From: Dongia_B soli
GTDB lineage: Bacteria; Pseudomonadota; Alphaproteobacteria; Dongiales; Dongiaceae
Reading direction: 5' to 3'
DNA: 64,000 bases
Assembly: GCF_034044715.1 (NCBI RefSeq)
Contig: NZ_JAXCLW010000007.1
Location: forward strand, 62,001 to 126,000
The translations under genes and the position numbers were made by a program. Under the pieces are notes generated by a model. It was not told the origin of the DNA, did no database searches, and saw only the letters and a list, made by a program, of their open reading frames with translations. Of the stretch, positions 51,602 to 63,000 are shown one piece after another (position 1 is the stretch's first letter; each line of letters opens with the position of its first letter).

Positions 51602-52333
51602 TCAGCCGAAGCTGACCTCCCGCACCAGCTTGGCGCCGCGCGACGCCATGGCATAGAGTCCCATGTGATGGGCGACCCCTTGGGGATGGCCGGCGGTCGG
51701 CGGCAGGCCGAGCGCCACCGCCTGATCGCGCGGCAGGTCATAGGTGCTGCAGCCGGGGCCATAGACCAGGATATCCTGCAGCGGCGGCACCAGCCCGTGA
51801 TTGCGTGCCGACAGCAAGGTCAGGACGAAATCCATCACGCAGATATCGGTGCAGATCCCCACCACCAGGACTTGCCGCAGTTTGTGCCGAGCAATCCATT
51901 CGCGGACGGCATTGCCGCCATCCGGCCGCTCGGCGCCGATATAGCCATTGATGCAATCCTTGCGGACCAGCAAAGCCTGCGGCTGGTCTTCCAGCCACGT
52001 CAAAGCGGGCACCAGGTTTTCCTGGCCGGTGCCGATCTCGCAATGCGGCGGATAGGGGGGTTCCGCTTTCCCCGGAATGTGGCTGTCGAGAAAGGCCAGG
52101 ATCGGCCAATCGCGGGTGACGAACTGGCGGGCCAGGCGATCGGTCTCGGCGACCATATGGCTGACCGCGGCATTTTCCTTGGCCGGTGCCAGCGGGCCGG
52201 CGCCGACAGTAGCGAAGCCGTTGACCTCATCGACGATGACCAGGCCAACGCCATTTTCGAGCGCAGCGACGGCCGGCGCGATCGGCAATGCCTCGGTCAA
52301 GGCAGAAAGTAGGTCGGTTTCGGTGGTCGGCAT
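51602..52333 (-). CDS. Isochorismatase-family hydrolase, nicotinamidase-like
   Basis: 243 residues. The triad motifs are VIVDEVNGF (Asp near 35), LVRKDCINGYIG (Lys near 124) and VVGICTDICVMDFVLTLLSA (Cys near 163). The length and SHIPGKAEPPYPPHCEIGTG insertion are close to a nicotinamidase-like group common in alphaproteobacteria. Nicotinamidase metal ligands (DxHxxH) are not clear, although LAFLDSHIPG and PPHCEIG recall them. Not close to the other isochorismatase-type protein at 47085. A conserved hypothetical gene lies 75 bp upstream on the same strand. Confidence 0.82.
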   Translation of the reverse strand: MPTTETDLLSALTEALPIAPAVAALENGVGLVIVDEVNGFATVGAGPLAPAKENAAVSHMVAETDRLARQFVTRDWPILAFLDSHIPGKAEPPYPPHCEIGTGQENLVPALTWLEDQPQALLVRKDCINGYIGAERPDGGNAVREWIARHKLRQVLVVGICTDICVMDFVLTLLSARNHGLVPPLQDILVYGPGCSTYDLPRDQAVALGLPPTAGHPQGVAHHMGLYAMASRGAKLVREVSFG

Positions 52334-52408
52334 CTATACGGTCCGCTCAGTCAGACATTCAGCTGTCAGCTTGGGCGAGCCGGGCAGAGAGGTCAACGGA
52401 CTTTCAGA

Positions 52409-52780
52409 TCAGATGATCCCGTCTTCGTCGGTGATTTCCAGCGCTTCCGTGAGGTTGCTGAAGGAAGAACGCAAACGCTTGCGGCGCATCAGCTTTTCCT
52501 GTGCCGCCGGCGGGAAGTCCGTGAGCACCACCACATGCTTGCTGATCAGGATATCGATGAGATCTTCGTAGACTCGGATCATCGCGAGGTCGGATTGCAT
52601 CATATCCGGCCGGAACTCTGCGACACTGCTACCGTTAGTTTCGTTACTATTACCCGCCATGGTACCGAAGAAAGCCTGCACTTCGGGATGGGTAGGCGGT
52701 AAATATTCCGTAGCCTCCACGACTTCTTCGCGGAACAGGGCCGCGATCTGGCCGGTCGGGTCGCGCTTGATGAAAGGCAT
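52409..52780 (-). CDS. Conserved hypothetical protein, short alphaproteobacterial type
   Basis: 123 residues starting MPFIKRDPTGQIAALF. This N-terminus, followed by ATEYLPPTHPEVQAFF, is one I associate with short alphaproteobacterial proteins of unknown function, sometimes misnamed tryptophan synthase beta-like. Two helical segments follow (LAMIRVYEDLIDILISKHV; AAQEKLMRRKRLRSSF), with an acidic C-terminus. AAGGA before ATG 52780 decides against 52795. Divergent from the RHH-PAS gene by 201 bp. Confidence 0.75.
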   Translation of the reverse strand: MPFIKRDPTGQIAALFREEVVEATEYLPPTHPEVQAFFGTMAGNSNETNGSSVAEFRPDMMQSDLAMIRVYEDLIDILISKHVVVLTDFPPAAQEKLMRRKRLRSSFSNLTEALEITDEDGII

Positions 52781-52981
52781 GTCGAGTCCTTGCAATATCG
52801 GCCCAAGGGGGCCGACAACCTAAACTATCATGAAATCTAGTCAGAATATGATTATCACAGTATTAATCTCTCAAGCGGGCTGTAATTTTCCTGAACCGAA
52901 TACTATGTCAAAGTCGTTTGGGGACAGCGGCCCGACTGATTGAGCACCGACAACTGAGCGTTGACCGACGATCGGATAGAG

Positions 52982-53674
52982 ATGCCGAGTACGATTACCA
53001 GCCAGACCCTGATTGCGCCCTCGGTCAATTCGGCCCTTGAGGCCGAGTTCATGGCCGCTGCTGTTGATGAGCAGCGGGTTGTCCACCGCATCATCCAGTG
53101 CAAGGGCCGACGCTATTCGCTGAAGCTGGACCAGGATGTCTGGCAGATCCTGGAAGAGGCCGCGTTGCGGCGCGGCATCCGGATCAATCACCTGATCGAC
53201 GGCCTGGCCAATGCCTGCCCCGATGGCGGCAACCTCTCCGCCGCCTTGCGGGCGTACAGCATCGATGAATTGAAGCGCCAGATGCAGGTCCTGCAGGACC
53301 AGCTGCGCGATCAGGCAATGCATGTGGGACAGGGCGTTTCCGCGGCGGTCATTGCCGATTCCTGCCCCTCGCCCTGCTTCCTGGTGAATGCCGCCAGCGT
53401 TGTCCTGAAAGCCAATGCGGCGGCGCAGAAATGGCTGGGGTTGGACGAAGCCGCGCTGCGCGATCGCCCGCTCGATCAGTATATGCAGGTGAAATCCCCG
53501 GTTTCCCTGCCGCAAATCGTTTCCAGCTTCGCCCGTGGCCGGGCGCAGTCCTTTCCTGCCCGGATCATTTGCCTGCGTCCCGGCCGGCTGATCATGGCCA
53601 AAGCGACCCTATGTCCCGCCATCGTCCGTTCGGAACAGGATCTGATCTATTTCCTGATGATCGAGGCGAACTAG
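52982..53674 (+). CDS. Ribbon-helix-helix plus PAS domain protein, probable regulator
   Basis: 230 residues. Residues 43-95 look like a ribbon-helix-helix domain (RRYSLKLDQDVWQILEEAA, RGIRINHLIDGL), as in RHH_4 proteins; 95-112 is a short helical linker (DELKRQMQVLQDQL); 121-228 looks like a PAS domain (VIADSCPSPCFLVNAAS, ANAAAQKWLGLDEAALRDRPLDQYM). DNA binding plus small-molecule or redox sensing is the likely role. ATG 52982 is used; TTG 52961 is an alternative. It is the nearest regulator to the giant adhesin gene, 377 bp downstream. Confidence 0.78.
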   Translation: MPSTITSQTLIAPSVNSALEAEFMAAAVDEQRVVHRIIQCKGRRYSLKLDQDVWQILEEAALRRGIRINHLIDGLANACPDGGNLSAALRAYSIDELKRQMQVLQDQLRDQAMHVGQGVSAAVIADSCPSPCFLVNAASVVLKANAAAQKWLGLDEAALRDRPLDQYMQVKSPVSLPQIVSSFARGRAQSFPARIICLRPGRLIMAKATLCPAIVRSEQDLIYFLMIEAN

Positions 53675-54051
53675 ACTTCCCGCCCAAGCGTGCCGAATAG
53701 GGAAGCGGAGTTGAAGCTCCGACCGTAGCTATTCGGCACCGACTCACCCATCGCCGTCCACTTGGACACCTCCGCCAGATGAAGCCCCCCGGCAACCGGT
53801 CTGGCGGTACAGTTTCTCGTCATGATCGTGGTTAATTAGGCCAAATTATAATTTTATTTGCCGATAAACGTGTAATTCGATGATTCCTCACATCCCCTTG
53901 TATATGTGCCAATCCGACATGTGTTGTGAATCTTACGGGGTCTCACTTACTCTCGGTCGCAATGTTGGGAGCTTGCTGCATCCAGGTACCGTGAAGGCGA
54001 AAAGCCCGGCGGCGCCGGGATGCACGACGGATATTAACAAGGAGACGCGCT
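53675..54051. other. Leader and promoter region of the giant adhesin gene
   Basis: No gene is supported here. 53690-53739 is a strong stem-loop (separate entry). From 53830 the DNA turns AT-rich; TATAAT occurs at 53847-53852 without a good -35 box. AAGGAG at 54039-54044 is the ribosome-binding site of the adhesin, seven bases before its ATG. A short frame at 53880-54104 overlaps that start and is not called. Confidence 0.55.
53690..53739 (+). terminator. 50-nt stem-loop after the RHH-PAS gene
   Basis: GTGCCGAATAG (53690-53700) pairs perfectly with CTATTCGGCAC (53729-53739), and an inner hairpin CGGAG (53706-53710) / CTCCG (53717-53721) fills the loop. It starts 16 bp after the RHH-PAS stop. 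There is no T tract, so simple intrinsic termination is doubtful; an RNA structure in the transcript towards the adhesin is an alternative. Confidence 0.5.
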
Positions 54052-57000
54052 ATGGCGACGGACAGCACGATTGTGCCGCAAACGGAAGCTTCGGCTGGCA
54101 ATGATCATCAGGAATTTAATCCTGAAAATGTTCAATTAGCCCAGGCCAATACCGGCGGCGCAGAGCAGCCCGCGGCTGGCGCGGCGCCCCGGGCGGATAT
54201 CCCCGGCGTGCCGAACGGCTCAGTCAACGTGGCCTTCCCGGACGGTCAGAACATCGTGCGCGTTCAGGTTGCCCCTGGTGAAACGATCTCCATCCCCTTC
54301 GACGGCGACCTCGCTGCCAAGTTTGGCGAGGAAGGCAACCTGGCCATTAAGGTCGGTGACCGCACCATCATCCTGCAGGGCTATGCCGAGGCCAATCAGG
54401 AAGCAGGCGTGACCCTGAAGGACGAATCCGGTGACGACATCGATGTCGCCTCGGTGGTCGCCGCAACTGATCCCAACCTCGACATCCAGACCGCTGCCGG
54501 CGGCACCGCGGGCGGTGGGTCCGCTGGCGGCTCGGGCTTCTTCTCGCCCTTCGCGAATGAAGGCGGCATCGGTGGCCTGGGCGAGCTGGGCGTGCTTGGT
54601 CAGACCGAACTGCAGTACGGCTTGATCGAGCCGGACGCCAACATTCTGCTGCAGGCGGTTGATACCGATCCCACGCTGGTCAGCATCTCCTTCGATTTCA
54701 ATGGCGGCGTGGTCAACGAGGACGACCTCAGCGCGCATCATTCCCACGGCCAGGAAGGCCAGGAAAGCGCGCGCGGCGTGGATTTCTCGCTCGACGGTGA
54801 TCTGCTCAGCCGCCTGGGGCAGAATGTCGGTGAGGGGATTTGGGAGACCGGTAGCCGCAACGGTAACGATCCCTTCGACACCAACGACCATGAGAACGGC
54901 AGCCAGACCGACTCCCAAGACGGTGTTGAAGACGGCGTAGGCAGCCATTCTGACAATGCCGTCGATGGTAAGGGCCATCCCATTGACCAGGACCGCGAGC
55001 CGACTACCACGAAGGCGACGGTGACGGTCGATTTCCACGACGACACCCCGGGCAAGGTGACCTTCTCCAACGGCGTCAATGTGCCGGTGATCACCCAGCT
55101 TCAGAACCAGCACCTGACTTCGCATGGCCACGAGCTGCAATATGCGCTGCTGCCGGCGGCCAACGGCCAAGGCGAAATGATCGTCGCCTATTACACGACG
55201 GACGGCGTCAACCATCTGGTCTTCACCCTGGGCATCGAAGAGGCCAGCGGCGCGACTTCGCCCAGCACCTTCCATATCGATTTCACCAGCTATGACGCGA
55301 TCGACAATCTTGGTGCGTCGGCCGATGTGCTGAATATCGGCGTGCCGTTCTTCCTGAGCGACAGCGACGGCTCCGTCGTTGCGGTCCCGGCCGGCCCGAA
55401 CGGGCTGAACTTCCAGTATGTCGACGATGCTCCCGAACTGGGCCATGTGCACAATGTTGATGGCGTGCCGCACAACATCGTCGAAGCCAATCTGACCATC
55501 GGCCATGACGAAACCGCCGGCAACCAGCACACCAAGTATCAGGACAGCAACGGCAATCAGCAGAAGGCCGACGACACGACCCTGAGCAATCATGAGGTCA
55601 ATAGCCAGGTGAAGCCTGGCCTGGCCAGCAATGCCGAGGTCGCTGGTCACATCAACAGCGAATTCTTCAAGGACGGCGACCCCAGCAAGGGCTTCAAGGC
55701 GGATCTGGTCATCGGCTCGGCCCAGATGCAGCTCGATGTCAGTTTCGGCGCCGACGGCAAGGCCCGCGGCAACGAGCAGGCCGGCAAGACCATTTTCGCC
55801 GGCGACGGCGATGCCAATGCCCAGGCCTTCGAGATCTATATGCAGGCGCCGGGCGCCACGGGCGCGCCGGATAGCGGCAATCAGGCCGATGCGGCGCAGG
55901 ACCATGTGCGCACCAATCTGACGATCGACGTCAATGGTGAGCAGGTGCCGGTCGATGCCTATCAGCTGGATGCCAATACCATCATCGGCATCTCGACCGA
56001 CGGGCAGCCGGTTTTCGTTATCCACGTCGATCCGACGACTGGCGAGGTGACCCTGACCCAGTACCACCAGATGCACAATCTGGACGGTTCGGCGGCCAAT
56101 GATCCGGTTCATCTGCAGGACGAGAACGGCAATCCGCTGGTTCACTTCCGCGCCACCGATTATGACGGCGACCATGCCGACGGTCAGCTGGACGTCTCCT
56201 TTATCGACGACAAGCCGCGGGTGACGGAAGGGAGCGCGGAAGGCAATGTCGCCGAAAGCGCCCTGCATGACGGCAACCGCGATAATCCCGGTCAGACCGC
56301 AGTCGCCACGGGCTCGCTCAAGGGCACGGTGGATTTCGGCGCCGACAAGGACGGCACCTTCTCGCTCAACCTGAACAAGAATGGCGAGCTGACGAAGGGC
56401 GCCCTGGAAAGCCTGACCGAGCAGCACCTGAGCTCGCATGGCCATGAGCTCCAGTACAAGATGGAGGATGGCAAGCTGGTCGGTTACATCACCGACAGCC
56501 ATGGCAATACGCATGACGTCTTCACCCTCGAAGTGAAGCCGAACGGCGACTATACCTTCACGCTGGAGAACCAGCTTGATCACCCGGCGCCCGGCCAGGA
56601 CACCAAGGACATCGATCTCGGCAAGGTCATCAAGGCGACCGACAGCGACGGCGACAGCATTGTCCTGAAGGACGGCCAGCTGGAAATTCATGTCGAAGAC
56701 GACAAGCCGGTTTCGACCTGCCGTAGCGAGGACGGCACGGTTTCGGAAAGCGCCTTGTGGGACGGCAACCGCGAAGGTCCGTGGCAGCACGCCTCGACGA
56801 CGGGTTCGCTGAAGAACACGGTTGATTTTGGCGCTGATAATCACGGCAAGTTCTCGATCGATTTCAGCGCCGCGCAGGCGGTCCTGGGTCAGCAGCACCT
56901 GGAATCCCATGGCCAGGATCTGCAGTACAAGCTGAGCGATGACGGCCATACGCTGATCGGCTTCATCGGCAGTCCCGATCATCCTCACTTGGTCTTCACG

Positions 57001-60000
57001 CTGACCGTCGATGAAAATGGCGACTACAAGTTCGAGCTGAAGGATCAGCTTGACCATGCACACTACGGCAAGGCCGACGACGTCATCGATATCGACTTCT
57101 CGGGCATCATCAAGGCGACCGATGAAGACGGCGACAGCATCCACCTGAATAACGGCCAGTTCGAAATCCATGTGAAGGACGACCAGCCGGTTTCCACCTG
57201 CCGCGATGTTGACGGCACGGTCGATGAAAGCGCGCTGAGCGACGGCAATCGCGACAATCCGTGGCAGACCAAGGTGGCCTATGGCCATCTGGCTGGCACG
57301 GTCGATTTCGGTGCCGACAACCATGGCAAATTCTCGCTCGATCTCAACCAATTTACGAAGCAGAGCCTGGAAAGCCAGCACCTGACCTCGCATGGCCAGG
57401 AACTGCATTACACGATGCAGGGCGGCACATTGGTCGCCTTCTTCTACGACCATGGCCAGGTCCACCAGGTCTTCACCCTGACTGTCGACAGCGAGGGCAA
57501 TTACAAGTTCGAGCTGAAGGATCAGCTGGATCACGCCGATCACGGCCGTGGTGACGATGTCATCGACATCGACTTCTCGGGCATCATCAAGGCGACCGAC
57601 GAAGATGGTGACAGCATCCACCTGAATAACGGCCAGTTCGAAGTCCATGTGAAGGACGACCAGCCGGTCGCGACCTGCAACAATGTCGACGGCACGGTTG
57701 ATGAAAGCGCGTTGAGCGACGGCAACAAGGAAGGCTACTGGCAGCACAGCTGGACGGCCGGTTCCTTGAAGGGCACGGTCGATTTCGGTGCCGACAATCA
57801 CGGCAGGTTCTCGATCGATCTCCAGGCAGCCCAGGCGGTCCTGGGCCAGCAGCACCTGGAATCCCATGGCCAGGATCTGCACTACAAGATGGTGGGCGAT
57901 ACGCTGGTCGGTTATACCGGCAGTCCGAACAATCCGCATGTGGTCTTCACCCTGACCGTTGACAGCGACGGCAATTACAAGTTCGAGCTGAAGGATCAGC
58001 TGGATCATGCCGATCACGGTCGTGGCGATGATGTCATCGACATCGACTTCTCGGGCATCATCAAGGCGACCGACGAAGACGGCGACAGCATCCACCTGAA
58101 CAATGGCCAGTTTGAAATCCATGTGAAGGACGACGAGCCGGTCTCGACCTGCCGCGATGTTGACAGCAGCGTCGATGAAAGCGCCCTGAGCGACGGCAAT
58201 CGCGACAATCCGTGGCAGACCAAGGTTGCCTATGGCAATCTGGGCGGCACCGTCGATTTCGGCGCCGACAATCACGGCAAATTCTCGATCGATCTTGGTC
58301 AGTCTGCGACGCAGAGCCTGGAGAGCCAGCACCTGACCTCGCACGGCCAGGAACTGCATTACACGATGCAGGGCGGCACCTTGGTCGCGTTCTTCTACGA
58401 CCACGGCCAGGTCCATCAGGTCTTCACCCTGACTGTCGACAGCGACGGCAACTATAAGTTCGAACTGAAGGACCAATTGGATCACGCCGATCACGGCCGT
58501 GGTGACGATGTCATCGACATCGACTTCTCGGGCATCATCAAGGCGACCGACGAAGACGGCGACAGCACCCACCTGAACAACGGCCAGTTCGAAGTTCACG
58601 TGAAGGACGACCAGCCGGTCGCGACCTGCAACAATATCGACGGCACGGTTGACGAGAGTGCGCTGAGCGACGGCAACAGGGAAAACTACTGGCAGCGCAC
58701 CTCGACGATGGGCTCGCTGGCGGGCACGGTCGATTTCGGTGCCGACAATCACGGCAAGTTCTCGATCGATCTCAGCCAGTTTACCAAGCAGAGCTTGGAG
58801 AGCCAGCACCTGACCTCGCATGGCCAGGAACTGCATTACACGATGGATGGCGGCAAGCTGGTCGCCTTCTTCTACGACCATGGCCAGGTCCACCAGGTCT
58901 TCACCCTGTCGGTCGACAGCGACGGCAACTACAAGTTCGAGCTGAAGGACCAACTGGACCATGCGGATCATGGTCGGGGCGACGACACGATCGACATCGA
59001 CTTCTCAGGCATCATCAAGGCGACCGATGAAGACGGCGACAGCATCCACCTGAACAATGGCCAGTTCGAAGTCCATGTGAATGACGATCAGCCGATTGCG
59101 ACCTGCAACAGCGTGGACAGCACGGTTGACGAAAGCGCTCTGAGCGACGGCAATCGCGACAATCCGTGGCAGACCAAGGTTGCCTACGGCCATCTGGCCG
59201 GCGCGGTCGATTTCGGTGCCGACAATCACGGCAAATTCTCGATCGATCTCGGCCAGTCTGCGAAGCAGAGCCTGGAGAGCCAGCACCTGACCTCGCATGG
59301 CCAGGACCTGCATTACATGGTGCAGAACGGCGTGCTGATTGGTTACACGGGCAGCTCGAACCATCCGAATGTGATCTTCACCCTGTCGGTCGACAGCGAT
59401 GGCGACTACAAGTTCGAGCTGAAGGATCAGCTTGACCATGCCCATTATGGCAAGGCCGACGACGTCATCGACATCGACTTCTCGGGCATCATTCAGGCGA
59501 CCGACGAAGACGGCGACAGCACCCACCTGAACAACGGCCAGTTCGAAGTTCACGTGAAGGACGACCAGCCGGTCGCGACCTGCAACAATATCGACGGCAC
59601 GGTTGACGAGAGTGCGCTGAGCGACGGCAACAGGGAAAACTACTGGCAGCGCACCTCGACGATGGGCTCGCTGGCGGGCACGGTCGATTTCGGTGCCGAC
59701 AACCATGGCAAGTTCTCGATCGACCTCGGCGCAGCGCAGTCGATCCTCGGCCAGCAGCACCTGGAATCCCATGGCCAGGATCTACACTACAAGCTGGTTG
59801 GTGATACGCTGGTTGGCTATACCGGCACCTCGAACAATCCGCATGTGGTCTTTACGCTCACCGTCGATGAGAACGGCAATTACAAGTTCGAGCTGAAGGA
59901 CCAGCTCGATCATAAGGGCCCGGGCAACGACAACACGATTGATCTCGACTTTTCGGGCATCATCACGGCGACCGATGAAGACGGCGACAGCATCCATCTG

Positions 60001-63000
60001 AACAACGGCCAGTTCGAAATTCACGTGAGGGACGACCAGCCGATCTCGACCTGCCGCACGGTTGACGGCATCGTCGATGAAAGCGCGCTGTGGGATGGTA
60101 ATCGCGAAAATAACGGGCAAAAGTCCTCGACGACGGGCTCGCTGGAGACCACGGTCGACTTCGGTGCCGACAACCACGGCCAGTTCTCGATCGATATCCA
60201 GGCTGCTCAGTCGAGCCTCGGCCAGCAGCATCTGCAGTCGCACGGCCAGGATCTGCACTTCATGATGCTGAGCGATACCCTGGTCGGTTACACCGGGCTT
60301 GCGACCAACCCGCATGTCGTGTTCACCCTGACGGTCGATAGCGATGGCGGCTACAAGTTTGAGTTGAAGGATCAGCTCGACCATAAGGGCCCCGGCAACG
60401 ACAGCACGATCGACATCGACTTCTCGGGCATCATCAAGGCGACCGATGAAGACGGCGACAGCATCCATCTGAACAACGGCCAGTTCGAAATTCATGTGAA
60501 GGACGACACGCCGATCTCGACAATCTGCGTCGCCGATCACGGCGGCGTCACGATCGATGAGAGCGCCGGCCTGCAGGAGAACGACAAGTCCGGTAGTGTG
60601 CCCTCGATCTTCAACCAGGTCGCAAATCATGATGCGCCCATGGGCTGGGCGCAGAGCTCCGGCTCGGTCGTCAACACGACAGTCAGCTTCGGTGCCGATG
60701 ACAAGGGTAGCGAAAGCCTGACGCTTGGCATCTCCACAAACGGGGTGGATTCCGGCCTCACCACCACCGATGGCCATCACATCTACCTCTTCAAGGAAGG
60801 CGATTTGGTGGTCGGCCGCGAAGACGGTGCGAATGGCAAGGCTGCCTTCGCGCTGTCGATGGATGCCAGCGGCAAGCTGACCATCGTCCAATACGAGCCG
60901 ATCCATCAGAATAATCCGAATGACGCGAATGACGCTGTTCATATCAATGACGGCGCGCTGCAGGTGACCTATACCGTCACCGATGGCGACGGCGACAAGG
61001 ACAGCCATACGGTCAATATCGGCGACACCATCACCTTCAAGGATGACGGCCCCTCGAAGTTCTCGGTTGCCTTCAGCGGCAATGACAGCACGGTGGACGA
61101 ATCGGCGCTTACGACCGCCAATCCGAATGACGAAAAGGTAACCTTCCATTTCGACTATCAGAATAATGGTGGTGTCGGCGCGGACGGCCTGCAGAGCGTG
61201 ACCTTCGCCCTGAACAATCCGGGCCTGAAGACCGCTTCGGGCGACGTGGTTCATACCCAGATGGTGGATGGCGTTCTGGTCGGTTACACCGGTAACGATC
61301 CCCATGCGAACCATGTCTTCACGATTACCGACAATCACAACGGCACCTACACCTTCGAACTCGACCAGCCGCTGCAGAACAATGGGGCGCAGAACGATCA
61401 GATCAGCCTCAACCTGACCGCCACGGTGACCGACGGTGACGGTGACTCGCAGTCCAGCACCTTCACCATCAAGGTGAATGACGACACGCCGGGCACACCC
61501 TGCGTCGTTAGCTCGGATCCGAACTTCGTTCTGGGTGAAGGCCGTATCGACGAAGACTTCCTGCCGACCGGCAACCATGATGGCGACACGAATCCCGACA
61601 ATGTCGGGGTTGGCGGCGTCATCTTCCCGGGTAGTCATTATGATGACATGGGCGGCACGACGGTTGGCGGTTCGGTCGTGGTCGATTATGGCGCCGATGG
61701 CCCCGGCGGCCTCAGCCTGACTTCACTGAAGGTGACCAGCGATGCGATCCTGGGCAACACGCTGCTCAATGTGAACATCGACCCGGTGACCCATGCGGTG
61801 ACCGGCACCAACAACCTGAAGGCTTCGGATGGCACCGCCATCCAGCTGGTCTTCGACGGCACCACGCTGACCGGCTATGCCGGCAACCAGCACGACTCGG
61901 CCCATGCGGTATTCGCTTTCACGCTGAATGCCAACGGGACCTGGTCCTACACCTTGCTGCAGGGCCTCGATCATCCGATCGACACCTCCTTGAGCCTCGG
62001 CGGCATCGATACCCGTCCGGAAGACAACCTGCATTTCAGCTTCGGTGTGACCGCGACCGACAAGGACGGCGATGCCAAGACCGGCTATGTCAACGTCAAT
62101 GTCGATGATGACGGGCCGAAGGCTGGCGACGTCACGCTGGGTCAGGTCAATGAGCATAGCGCGGCGCAAGACCTCGGCACCGTGGAGCATGTCTTTGGTG
62201 GCCATTATACGGCGGGCGCGGACGGCCTCGGCAATATCCAGATCACGGGTGGCAATAACGCCAATCACGGCACTCTGACCATCGTGAATGGACATGTCTA
62301 TTACACACCGCCGGCCAATGTGACGGGTGATCAGAGCTACAGCTTTGAATACACTGTGACGGATAGTGACGGCGATCGTGACACGGGGAAGATCACCGTG
62401 GGCGTGAAGGACAACGTCCCGACGATCACCCATCAGGATCCCTATCCGAATGATCCAAATAACGGTAATGGCGAGCTGACCCTGAGCGAAAGCCATCTGT
62501 CGGATGGGACGCAGCCGGATGACGGCCAGCTCAGCAAGAACGGCGTGTTCACGATCGACACCCATGGTGAAGGCCTCGGCTCGATCCAAATCAATGGTAC
62601 CACCGTGACCGATGGCTCGCAGATCCCGGGCGACAAGGGCACGCTGGTCATTGACAGCATCACCGATAACCATAACGGCACCTACTCGGTGGCGTATCAC
62701 TACACGGTGACCGATAACCATCTGCTCTCGAACCCGAACGATACCTTCAACCAGCAATTCAACATCACGGTGAAGGATGCCTCCGGGGACAGCGCGAGCT
62801 CGACCATCACGGTGCATGTCACCGACGATGCGCCGAAAGCGGGTGCGCCTGTCACGATGACGGTCGATGAGGATGGGCTCGACGCTGCCCATGGCCATAA
62901 CGGCTCGGCGGGCATCGAGGACGGCCCCGGCGATATCGGGACCGTGGGCACGCATGCGACCGTTGCGCTCGGCATCAACTTCGGTGCCGATGGCAAGGGT

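Noticed and set aside
53880..54104. 74-codon frame in the adhesin leader
   Set aside because: It overlaps the adhesin start in another frame, and has no clear ribosome-binding site.
54220..58971. Open minus-strand frame of 1583 codons inside the adhesin gene
   Set aside because: It mirrors the repeats of the plus-strand gene, whose frame is open over the full region, has a good ribosome-binding site and recognisable repeats. Long antisense frames are expected from its GC-biased, repetitive codons. Those at 59005-59772, 59782-61638 and 61723-63123 are the same effect.
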